DNA of 64,000 nucleotides. It comes from Onthophagus taurus. Its lineage: Eukaryota; Arthropoda; Insecta; Coleoptera; Scarabaeidae. The translations under genes and the position numbers were made by a program. Positions 53,001 to 61,300 of the stretch are shown here, one piece after another (position 1 is the stretch's first letter; each line of letters begins with the position of its first letter). Below the pieces are notes generated by a model that was not told the origin of the DNA, ran no database searches, and saw nothing but the letters and a program-made list of their open reading frames with translations. The stretch lies in contig NC_091975.1 in the NCBI RefSeq assembly GCF_036711975.1, forward strand, positions 3,412,501 through 3,476,500, given 5' to 3'.

Positions 53001-55786
53001 AAATAATATTAATAACAAGAAGTCATTCTTCTCCAAAGAGGTTACGAAGAGTATTGACATTAATGATGGAACGGATAGTGATTTTGCGAAAATCCGGATA
53101 TTCGGAATCCCCTTCGGTCGGATATCCATTATGGTTATAATTTCTGGTGCATTTCTGAAATGATACCCCTCTACATTGCCACATTATTGCGACATTTGAA
53201 TAAAAATGAAATTAATAAGAAAGCTGATACTTAATATGTCAACTTATTTGGATCCAAGATACAAAAAGAAATTTCTTGATGCTGATTTAACTAACGAAGC
53301 AACTCTAAAAAGAAGACACTTGAATTGATAGTTGACGATATTTCCACAAGGATCCTTCAAGAAATGAATTTTATAGCGAATTTTGAAAGCTATCGATGAA
53401 AATTGCAACATCGAAAATTTTTTCAAAACTTCAAATACTGTTTTCTCCAAAAACTAAAAGTTATTTTTCAAATCGTGTTGGTTCATTGGAAAGAGGAAAC
53501 TTCTATTAAGATTTTGGGAAATTTTCATACTCATATTCCAAGAAATAATGTAAGAACTAACATTCGACCTAGAACTAGAAACATTCAGACATGTTGCATT
53601 TTATGTGGGTTAAATTAAGTAGGTTTCTATGGAAATATATTATTGTATATTGCATTTTAAGTGAAATTCACTGTTTATTAGTTATCAAATATGTATCCTC
53701 TTCATATTTATTGTCAAAATATTAAATTAAAGTTAACTCGCAACATTGCTAGCTGGTTATTTGAAAGACAAACACGTATTTATCCTTCTTTTTTTCTTTA
53801 TCGTGACAAAGAAGATTCACATCTGCATGCAGGTTATTTTTAGCGTTGTTAACTTGGAGTACCCGTTTCGAACTGACCATTTTAGGGCACTGTTACTAAC
53901 GGTATTTAATAAAAACGTTTGCCAACACGTTCAGTGTCGAATTATTTCAGTTTTAATAAACTCTCTTTATTGATTGTGTACAAATTATCAGGTTATTTTT
54001 TAAGTAACTCAAGGTGAAATAAAAGGATATTTCCAAAAAAGGAGCATAAACTTTCAACTCGCAAAGTTAAATCTCATTTCTAGCGTAATGAACGTTTTAA
54101 TTTTAAAAAATTACGTAAACAACGCGTGGACAAAGGATTTTTAGATCTCATTTAGAGTCTAGACAATGGCAATTAGATTGACTTGTAAAAATATAAATAA
54201 AAACTTACATGATTAGCCTAGCTATGATCGGGAAAATCATCTTGGAGGGTAACTAATTCGTCTTCTATCACTGTACAAGTTTAAAATCACACAAACAACC
54301 GTCAAAACACGTGTATTCTGTTTCGAGTACTACGAGAGGAATCAGACGTCTATCCATTTTTTTTATTTCCCCCACTACGCGAAGTTAGCTTTAAATGTCA
54401 ATCAATCAATCTTACCAACCTTAAACGGCTAAACCCGAATGATTCTAGTTCTAGGTCTATTGTTAGTTCTAGTTTTATCTGTTATTCAGCACCAGGTTGT
54501 TGTATATCTTTTATTGAACTAACACTCAACCTAGAACTAGTAGCATTTGCAATCTGAAGACGCACGGCTAATCCGAAACGTTCTAGTTCTAGGTCTAGTG
54601 TTAGTTCTAGTTTTATTCAATAAAAATATACAACAACCTAGCGATATCTAGCGCTACCTAGCACTGTCCGGGTTTAGCCGTCTTAAGAGACGCATGGCTT
54701 AGCCCAAACGTTTTTAGTTCTAGGTCTAGTCTTAGTTCTAGTTTCAGTTCAATAAAAATATGCGACATAGTGATATCTTATGTTAACTAATACTACCTAC
54801 CACTATTATTAGAACTAACATTCGACCTAGAACTAGAAACATTCAGACATGTTGCATTTTATGTGGGATAAAGTAAGTAGGTTTCTATGGAAATATATTA
54901 CTGTATATTGCATTTTAAGTGAAATTCACTGTTTATTAGTTGTCAAATATGTATCCTCTTCATATTTATTGTCAAAATATTAAATATAAAGTTGACTCGC
55001 AACATTTCGAACTGTTTATTTAAAAGACAAATACATTTTATCATTCTTTTTTTCTTCATCGTGACAAAGAAGATTCACATCTGCATGCAGGTTATTTTTA
55101 GCGTTGTTAACTTGGAGTACCCGTTTCGAAGTGACCATTTTAGGGCACTGTTACTAACGGTACTTAATAAAAACGTTTACCAACACGTTCAGTGTCGAAT
55201 TACAAGTTGCACAAATTTAAAGTTAAGCCCTTTTGGCAACGATTTCCATACTTTATTTATAAACCGCGACGCGGAATGGCAACATTTTACGAATTGCACT
55301 ATCTTTCGACATGTTTTTGTTTTGATTTCGTAAATTCGTTGCCAAATTTACGGAAATCGTAGTGAGCCTTTTTATTTCATTTACGCTCTAATAATTTTCA
55401 TTGTTTTTTTAATTGATCCAAATTACATGGCTAAAAATCAAAATAAAATTATTTATATCCAATGTTTATACTATTGATAACGAATTACTCAGTTTTAATA
55501 AACTCTATTGATTGTGTACAGATTATGAGGTTATTTTTTAAGTAACTCAAGGTGAAATAAAAGGATATTTCCAAAAAAGGAGCTCAAACTTTCAACTCGC
55601 AAAGTTAAATCCCATTTCTAGCGTAATGAACGTTTTAATTTTTAAATTGGCGTAAACAACGCGTGGACAAAGAGTTTTTAGATCTCATTTAGAGTCTTTA
55701 GAGTTTAGACAATGGCAATTAGATTGACTTGTAAAAATATAAATAAAAACTTACATAACTAGCCTAGATATGATCGAGGAAATCAT
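47016..55786 (-). CDS. ReepA: REEP1-4-type ER-shaping protein (ReepA), long form 491 aa
   Basis: This TB2/DP1/HVA22-family hairpin protein bends tubular ER and binds microtubules. Exons join in phase: 55786-55755, 51078-51006, 50956-50880, 50776-50656, 50598-50497, 49085-48675 and 47675-47016. The start [10 protein letters not shown] is nearly the family consensus. Then come [57 protein letters not shown], a [16 protein letters not shown]-type block and [19 protein letters not shown]. After [20 protein letters not shown] the C-terminal half is Ser/Lys-rich, unstructured and less conserved. KSYSLSDL is shared with Drosophila ReepA. Alternative first, cassette and terminal exons are listed separately. 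It is head to head with KDM3. Confidence 0.92.
47676..48674 (-). other. REEP intron with tandem duplication
   Basis: This intron lies between the 49085-48675 and 47675-47016 exons. It contains a direct tandem duplication at 48074-48425; the rest is AT-rich with nothing recognised. Confidence 0.7.
48074..48425. repeat. Tandem duplication, two copies about 176 bp
   Basis: Copies at 48074-48248 and 48249-48425 share agtagtcaaattactgtgaa, actttaaaaatttgac, gttgacag, taataaaaaatga, ttttaaaa and gacaattttgatt. Divergence is roughly 15-20% by eye, so the event is not recent. No coding potential. Confidence 0.8.
49358..49719. mobile_element. Non-autonomous TIR element with 8-bp target duplication
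   Basis: gttatcac occurs directly at both borders (49350-49357 and 49720-49727). The ends are taaggacggtagaatctaa on the left and, read in reverse complement, catggacggtagattctaag on the right. An 8-bp duplication suggests a hAT-type mechanism. The interior (49441-49661) is the CTAG-rich foldback repeat also found near 54.5 and 58.5 kb. There is no open frame of note, so it is a MITE mobilised in trans. Confidence 0.75.
49441..49661. repeat. CTAG-rich foldback repeat (copy 1)
   Basis: The left part reads gtaggtctagtgttggttct and the right part aaacctagaactagaaacat followed by tcgggtttagccg. The two ends are approximate reverse complements. The same wording occurs at 54424-54810 and 58503-58545. 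It is nested inside the TIR element at 49358-49719. Confidence 0.75.
50100..50408 (-). CDS. ReepA: REEP alternative terminal/cassette exon
   Basis: A phase-0 exon opens after CGAACACAG and encodes [20 protein letters not shown]. An acidic stretch ([18 protein letters not shown]) and a basic tail ([17 protein letters not shown]) follow, and it stops at 50100. Spliced to 50497 it gives a 237-aa isoform. Inside, after codons AAT CCG, lies a strong GTGAGG donor (exon end 50157) that is also phase 0. The same exon could therefore be an 84-codon cassette leading into 49085. Splice sites are seen; use of either form is inferred. Confidence 0.65.
   Translation of the reverse strand, partial: NLNPTSFLQGAPSDSNLALDSNRIRDEIDNKTSASEEITEMEYDRSDDDDLFVELPRDNEGKSSKTKNSKTKNDKKERKKAPNPVRRSTRKITKSEYNDYSE
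51006..51509 (-). CDS. ReepA: Possible alternative N-terminus of REEP (exon 2 extended upstream)
   Basis: The frame of exon 2 stays open 5' of its acceptor to an ATG at 51509, giving about 144 extra residues. It includes [40 protein letters not shown] and a very hydrophobic stretch ([18 protein letters not shown]) running into [28 protein letters not shown] acceptor at about 51384 would start a shorter version. An upstream TATA-like box (52883-52890) could drive it. The region reads like coding sequence, but an intron open by chance is the alternative. Confidence 0.35.
52883..52890 (-). promoter_or_regulatory. TATA-like box, possible internal REEP promoter
   Basis: On the minus strand, cccctcTATAAATAccgcgc stands in an otherwise AT-rich intron. 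It is followed by CpG-rich sequence and, about 50 bp on, CTCAGTCC, which resembles an insect initiator. The spacing to that initiator is longer than the ideal 30 bp. Confidence 0.35.
53170..53550 (+). mobile_element. hAT-type transposase fragment
   Basis: Translation from about 53221 gives [19 protein letters not shown]. This is the LDPRxK motif region upstream of the C-terminal dimerisation domain of hAT (BED-finger) transposases. The frame closes soon after. Neither termini nor a dimerisation domain could be defined, so this is a decayed piece. Confidence 0.45.
53553..54422. repeat. Tandem segmental duplication, copy 1 (with alternative REEP exon 1)
   Basis: The segment is 870 bp and matches 54811-55969 at about 97% by eye, outside indels. 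It begins at agaactaacattcgacctag and ends at atcaatcttaccaacctt. It contains a REEP first coding exon (54240-54209) and presumably its promoter. It lacks the 285-bp extra piece found in copy 2. Confidence 0.92.
54209..54240 (-). CDS. ReepA: REEP alternative first exon, derived copy
   Basis: This 32-nt exon encodes [10 protein letters not shown] plus AT, with a GTAAG donor. It joins exon 2 at 51078 in the same phase as the canonical first exon (55786-55755). Relative to that copy, four of ten codons differ: Ser3Phe, Ser4Pro, Ser7Ala, Val10Ile. The residues form the first hydrophobic segment of the REEP hairpin. Use is inferred from intact start, splice donor and flanks. Confidence 0.7.
54424..54810. 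repeat. CTAG-rich foldback repeats between the duplicated segments
   Basis: At least three partial copies carry ttctagttctaggtctagtg and ttagttctagtttta, alternating with inverted ctagaactag/gggtttagccg ends. A recurring core ttcaataaaaatatacaaca is also present. They fill exactly the gap between the two segmental duplicates. Similar ends lie just inside each duplicate (53561-53590, 54819-54848), so the repeats may have mediated the duplication. Confidence 0.8.
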
Positions 55787-55969
55787 CTTGGAGGGTAACT
55801 AATTCGTCTTCTATCACTGTACAAGTTCAAAATCACACAAACAACCGTCAAAACACACGTATTCTGTTTCGATTACTGCGAGAGGAATCAGACGTCTATC
55901 CATTTTTTTTTATTTCCCCCACTACGCGAAGTTAGCTTTAAATGTCAATCAATCAATCTTACCAACCTT
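54811..55969. repeat. Tandem segmental duplication, copy 2 (canonical REEP exon 1)
   Basis: The segment is 1159 bp. It carries an extra 285 bp (55203-55487) bounded by direct cgaatta repeats, either an insertion here or a repeat-mediated loss from copy 1. It contains the canonical first coding exon of REEP (55786-55755). Confidence 0.92.
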
Positions 55970-56673
55970 TTACAGTTTCCTATAAAATGTATTCAAATAT
56001 AAATTTATTTATTATATAAAATTCATAGACTTACTTATATATTTAACTTCGTATATAAATAGAAAATTTTCATTATTAATCGAAAGCCTTTTTCTTCATT
56101 TTTAATATCGCTTTCAATTTATAGGTTAGGTTAGAACCGATTCCTGTATATTTTGTGTTTTACACTTCTTTACGTGCAATACTTTAAAATCGTACCTTTT
56201 GCAATCGTAATAAAATGAAATAAATCTTAATTTATTTAATAAAAATTAATTTAAATAAACAATTATATAAGTTTAGCTATTACCCGTAAGATGCCGCTCT
56301 TTTCGTGTTATTTTGCGAAGTGGCGCTACCAACGAGTTATTGATAAACTAAACGGGGCAAAACTTCACTTCAGAAAGATGTTAGACCTCGTCGCGGGCAA
56401 ATGTATACCGTTTGAAGCGCTCCTTTCACGATAATACGCGAAAGGTGAAAAGGAAAACGCGAATAAGTTACTTTTTTACGCACCACAATTATTGTTATTA
56501 TTTTTTTTTCCAAAATCGGCTATTAACAGAATTTTTCCCTGTTACTTTTGTTGGTGTTAAAAAGTTTATTAAAATAAAATAGTGATCAGAAAGATGAAGA
56601 TTAAGTGAAAAACGAAAAGAAATAAAAGGGTTACTTTTTTTTTTATTAGTTTTTGAGGAGTTAATTTATTATA
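55787..56673. promoter_or_regulatory. Divergent promoter region, REEP and KDM3
   Basis: 887 bp separate the canonical REEP ATG from the KDM3 ATG. The right half (about 56290-56480) is less AT-rich, with gaagtggcgctacc (a partial CTCF-like core) and a CG-containing stretch around gacctcgtcgcgggcaaatg. It is likely the KDM3 transcription start area. No TATA box was recognised. Confidence 0.5.
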
Positions 56674-56829
56674 ATGGCTTATAAGTACAGGGAAGAAATT
56701 GTGGGGAAACGGTTTTTGTCAGTGAGTGGATTTACAAAGTTAAAATTGGGAAGATGCAGTGAGTGGGGATGGAGATCAGGTGTTGTGAGGGCTGCTACAC
56801 ATAAGGATAACACCAATAAGGAACTACAG
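56674..56829 (+). CDS. KDM3: First coding exon of a KDM3 (JMJD1/JHDM2) histone demethylase
   Basis: The 52-codon exon begins MAYKYREEIVGKRFLSVSG, contains CSEWGWRSGVVRAATHKD and ends NTNKELQ at a GTGAAT donor. Vertebrate KDM3 proteins start the same way (an ELVGKRFL-type block, then W-W/R-SG-IRAVSHRD), and their next block (VEFDD) is expected in the following exon. KDM3 enzymes remove H3K9me1/2 with a C-terminal JmjC domain. That part is not in this window: I searched the remaining 7.1 kb by eye and found no further exon, so the gene continues beyond the right edge. Confidence 0.8.
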
Positions 56830-58502
56830 GTGAATTAAAAAAAAATATTTTAAGAAAAAATATAATGTACTTATTGTTGATTTATTTATAATTATCGACT
56901 GACTATCTTAAGGTTATTGACCCCTAAGATTTAAAAAACACGATAATTTTGACATATTAAAAATATGACGTTTTAAATGTCAAAAAATTTTAACCTATAT
57001 ATTTTTTAATAAACTTTGGTGTCGTTCAACTTTAAAAAGAGAAAGACATCTTAAGAGATTAAATTTTTCGAAAATAACCTGGTTTCTCTTTACGTTGGAC
57101 ACCGTCCAAAAATTATTCGAAATACCACAGCCACAACGGTGATGAGAAAGAGGTTCTCAACAAAATATTCAATGAATTCTCAATCTTTATCTTCCTAGGT
57201 ACACATTCATTTTTTAAGACGTTAATCACTATACGTACTTGTGTGTAACACCTCTTTGTACGCATTTCGTTTTCTTCGCTTCTATCCACAAGGTCTTTTG
57301 CCTTTCGAATCTATTTTAACGGCGACCGTAAGCACGATAATGTCCGTTGCGTGTTTCTCTGTGTTCCCTCCGTAAGATTTTAAAGTGATTTTAAGAAATT
57401 TCTATAGTTAATATAATAAGTGTAAATTAATAAAAAATTACATGATGGGCGGATATTTTGATATAAAATGTTATGTAATGTTTAAAATTAAATTTTGGGT
57501 GTATCTTATCGTTTTATTTTTTTATTATGGTTAACTTAAAAGAATCTGGATTTGTCTAGTTTGTTAGTAATTATGCTATCTAATTATTTTACATTTTGCA
57601 CACTTTCAGTTGGTTGCCTGTTATGGTATTATGGAAGAAATTTTCTCACTCAGCATCTTAGCAGAAGTGAAGTACAGAAAATGCAGCAAATAACGCCTCG
57701 CGAACAAAAATATATGTAATTTAGCCTAAATTGGAAGTGAAAGAGAAACCTAATAGATTAATATATCTTTCGAGACCTATTAGAAATGAGCGCATCTCTA
57801 AAGTCTATTTAGCGCAATCTGCTATATCTATACTTCTTCGGAATGCTTACGACAATGGAGTAATAAAAAATGGAAGAGTTCGAAATTAAGCTAAATTATT
57901 TATAAAGTATTGATTTATCAAATGAACTTGATGCAAGAATTGTACCGGGAAGAGCTAGAGGATGATCGAAAATATTGTCTGAGCTTAATGACCAAGGTTG
58001 AGTTTTATATTATTACACCATAACTAAATCTTTCTCCATTAGTTCAGCAATGGAGGTTAGAACTTAAATATATCCTGGTGTATGCTAATACTATAATAAG
58101 CTCTATTCTCAAACTGTACCTTGCTATTATGACCATGGCAACAATGAAGTTTGATTACGTGACTCAAATATAGTTGATCTTTCTACTATAATTCTAGTCA
58201 ATGCGGTAGATAGGGAAGAAAGTTTTTCAACAATCATCCACAACCTTGTTCTCAGCCTCCAACTCTTCTCACATTGTAAAGTGTGACGACGAAAATTGAT
58301 ATTAAATCCAAAGCGTGTTTGATGTCTGGTACTACGAACAATTCGAGGATTTTCCATCGTCTTATAAGAAAGGGAAGGTCCTAAGCAGCGCGCTCGTGCT
58401 GTTTAGATTTTGTGTCTTTTCATACTCATTTATTCGGGGTTTTTCAATACCCTTTGGTGTAACGTTTGAGTAAACGGTTAATTTAACAAAATCACCGACT
58501 AG

Positions 58503-58545
58503 TTAACCAACACTAGACCTAAAACTAGAAACATTCGGTTTAGCC
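58503..58545. repeat. CTAG-rich foldback repeat, solo end
   Basis: aaccaacactagacctaaaa followed by ctagaaacattcggtttagc matches the right end of the repeats at 49441-49661 and 54424-54810. No partner end is seen nearby. Confidence 0.65.
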
Positions 58546-59507
58546 GCACGTTAGTTTGAGTTGATTAGTTTAGCCGAGGTGGCATACTGCCGAACTGTTG
58601 CAATCAATATTATGTGATACTATGATATGGTATTCACTATACATATAGATGAATGATTGCATTACTAGAAAAAGTGTTTTGATAAGCAAAGTCGTATTTA
58701 ATCAACTCGTATTACCTGTACAACATTGTATAAATATCCAACAAGGATATGGTTGTTAAATTGAGAGGACGATCCTTAAAAACTGTTTGGTGTATCTTAA
58801 TTTGGTGTACGAAGATGTAAAAAATATTACTGATTCATCCCGGTATGTAAATTTTCGTCTAAATGCTTATTTATTTGTTATACTACTTAGAATGTACAGC
58901 AAGTGAGTTTTTGCATTAAACCAACTTCGGTTCGGAGCCGGTTTAATTATACAGTAGAAACCATAATAATACACCTTTGACCTCATTCCCGCTGCGAGAA
59001 TATAGAACCCAGACGCACGTGCACGCGCGTGCCAGCGCAAGTCTCGCTAAATCGAATTTCGGCCCCGATCCGCCTATATTTTGTTTGTCCAGAGATAACC
59101 TAAATTCGCTCAGGGAGATAAACAACAAAAGTTGATGTATTGTGTAACATTACTATTTTAAACAAAATCACCTATTCAAACCAAATTACAAAAAAAAATT
59201 AGACGAGATTTTAAGTAAAACCCTTTGTGTTCCATCGATTGTAGTTTTAAATCGATCGGCGAAGACAATGCAATGGATGACAAGAGACACGAATCGTTGA
59301 ATAATTAATTGAGTAATTTTAAGGATTGGGAAAATTAGTGAGTGATATTTCTTCGAAACATCAAAAAAGCTGATATTAAAATGTATAAAATAAAAATTGA
59401 TATTGATTCATTAATGCCTATTATATTACTAGTTAAATAATGATTTTATTAGGTTTGAGATAAATTTTTGAAATCGTTTCATAAGAGCTACTAGTTCTTG
59501 AATGCGT

Positions 59508-59760
59508 TTAAAGCACTTTGGCGGCAAGTTGCCGTCGTCGTTCAACCCGGGGAGCAATTAACCAGAAAATGGGGCAACCATTAGCGGCCTCCGCCCCCCG
59601 GAGCTCTTAACCTCCGTGGCAATCCGGGGGCTGCACCCATTAAAAACTCCTCAAATCCAAGGAAACCGTAGACAATGCTTCTTCGCCCTCTCAGAAATAA
59701 TGCCTTTGGCTATTTTACGGTTTCCAAGGCAACTCAATTTCAGCGCAATAAATTAAAAAA
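59508..59760. other. GC-rich island in the KDM3 intron
   Basis: This stretch stands out from its AT-rich surroundings: ggcggcaagttgccgtcgtc, cctccgccccccggagctc and aatccgggggctgcaccc. A perfect 10-bp inverted pair ggaaaccgta/tacggtttcc spans about 50 nt. It could be an enhancer, a conserved non-coding element or a structured RNA. No open frame is convincing. Confidence 0.4.
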
Positions 59761-60949
59761 AAATTAATGCAAAGAGTTTAATTTTGAGAATTAAGGGTTA
59801 ATTAAAGAGGTACAAAATAAAAAAAAATTTTTACGTAAATCAAGGACTTGGTAGCGTTAAATCCGCTTGTTTACAGTTAAGCAGCGTAAATTTAATTTAT
59901 CTTTATCCAACACACGTAATAATAATCGATGAAGACGAATTTAATTAACATACGGAAGTATATCTTGTCGAGAATTATTATCGAGTGTTTATTAAGTAGT
60001 AAAACATAAAACAACAACTCATTTTATCTCCTATAAAAAATTTCTTTTTTTAATTAGGTTTTTTTTGTCTTTTGTGAACGTTCTTTAAAGTCTCGCATCG
60101 TACACATTTCGGGATTTATTTACGGTACTTTTTTACCACAGGACCGGCTCGATTCAAAAATAATCCGCCCGCCCAACGAAAATAGCCCACACACACGACA
60201 CCATCTCGAATGCGCCACGTGAGCCTCGTGGCTTCTCGTAGTAAAGCCATATGTACGGCGAAAACCGTTACTTCAGGGGGCCAAAAGTAGGCCTGCGGAG
60301 ACGCCGCCGCTAACTCACACAACACGCGCACACACATCGAGAAATACACGGACACAAAGTTAGCGAGGAGTCGATGACCATCGAACAAGGTTCAAACAAG
60401 AAAATGTTTCTTTTATAATCCTTTTTTACTATAAGAATTAAAACGTTATTATTAAGGAATAACAAAATTATCTTAATTTCTCATTAATTTATATATGGTT
60501 TGATTATAAATAATATACAGTTATTTGACCTTGACTCTCGTGACGTAGGAATATAGCTATATTCCAATTGATCAGCTGTTACAAAAGTAGCTATATTGAC
60601 ACTAAATTTTTTTCATTATAGAGAAACTTGTTAATTAATTCATTTTCTCATCAAGTTTTTATTATGCAATTCAAAGATTGCATTCTGATCGTTTCTGGCA
60701 TTCAAGGCAACCTGATAACCCTGACAAGTTGTTCATGTGCTGTCATTACCAAATACATTAGAAGAGCCCAAGGAATGGATCAGTACTGCAATGATGACTT
60801 TTGACAAAATGATGTCACAAAATATGTGAAACACCTGACGCATGACTAGCCTACAACACAAAGATATAATTTCTGTTTGTATCGTATTCGCTCTACATTG
60901 CATTAATGATTTTTCTTAACGTCTGTGACAAGGTTCACGATTCATTGTC

Positions 60950-61300
60950 ATAGCAGAGCGCGAGTCTGATTAAGATATAGTCTTGTAAATTCGCAGCTTT
61001 GAAAACTTCTATGTGTCTAAGTATCCTTTTGAGGGCAATGAGTCAAAAATTGCTTCATCAAATTGCCTTTATACAAAGTGCGCGTATTCTTTCGTTAATG
61101 GATTTGAAATTTGTAATCTGCTATTTTAATGCTTCATTGATGCCAAACTTTGTTGCTACCTCGTTGCCTGTTTCAGTTTCCTGGTGTGCTTAGATTAATG
61201 TTGAAGTTTTCAACCTGTTTTATGAATGATTTGGGAGCCCCAAGAATCGCACATTCTGGGTTCTGAAAGAGTAATCCATTTTCCGTTTGCAGAGACAATT
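60950..61300 (-). mobile_element. Probable RTE-type LINE endonuclease fragment
   Basis: On the minus strand, around 61180-61070, the reading includes ETGNEVATKFGINEALK and, after one stop, ITNFKSINERIRALCIKA. This order (ETGTGF...K.LK.....F..INERI..L.IK) is that of the apurinic endonuclease domain of RTE/BovB-like non-LTR elements. Further stops follow. Ends are not defined. Confidence 0.4.

Larger units (their letters stand above)
51510..54208 (-). other. REEP first-intron region
   Basis: AT-rich intron DNA. It contains a TATA-like box with a GC-rich downstream flank (52860-52920), a hAT fragment about 53170-53550 and the left part of the duplicated segment. I see no other gene. Confidence 0.6.

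Noticed and set aside
52919-53140. 73-codon plus-strand frame
   Set aside because: No family resemblance and no conserved neighbours; lies in intron DNA next to a transposon fragment.
60116-60388. 90-codon minus-strand frame in a GC-richer block
   Set aside because: No recognisable domain or splice context; better explained as regulatory DNA.
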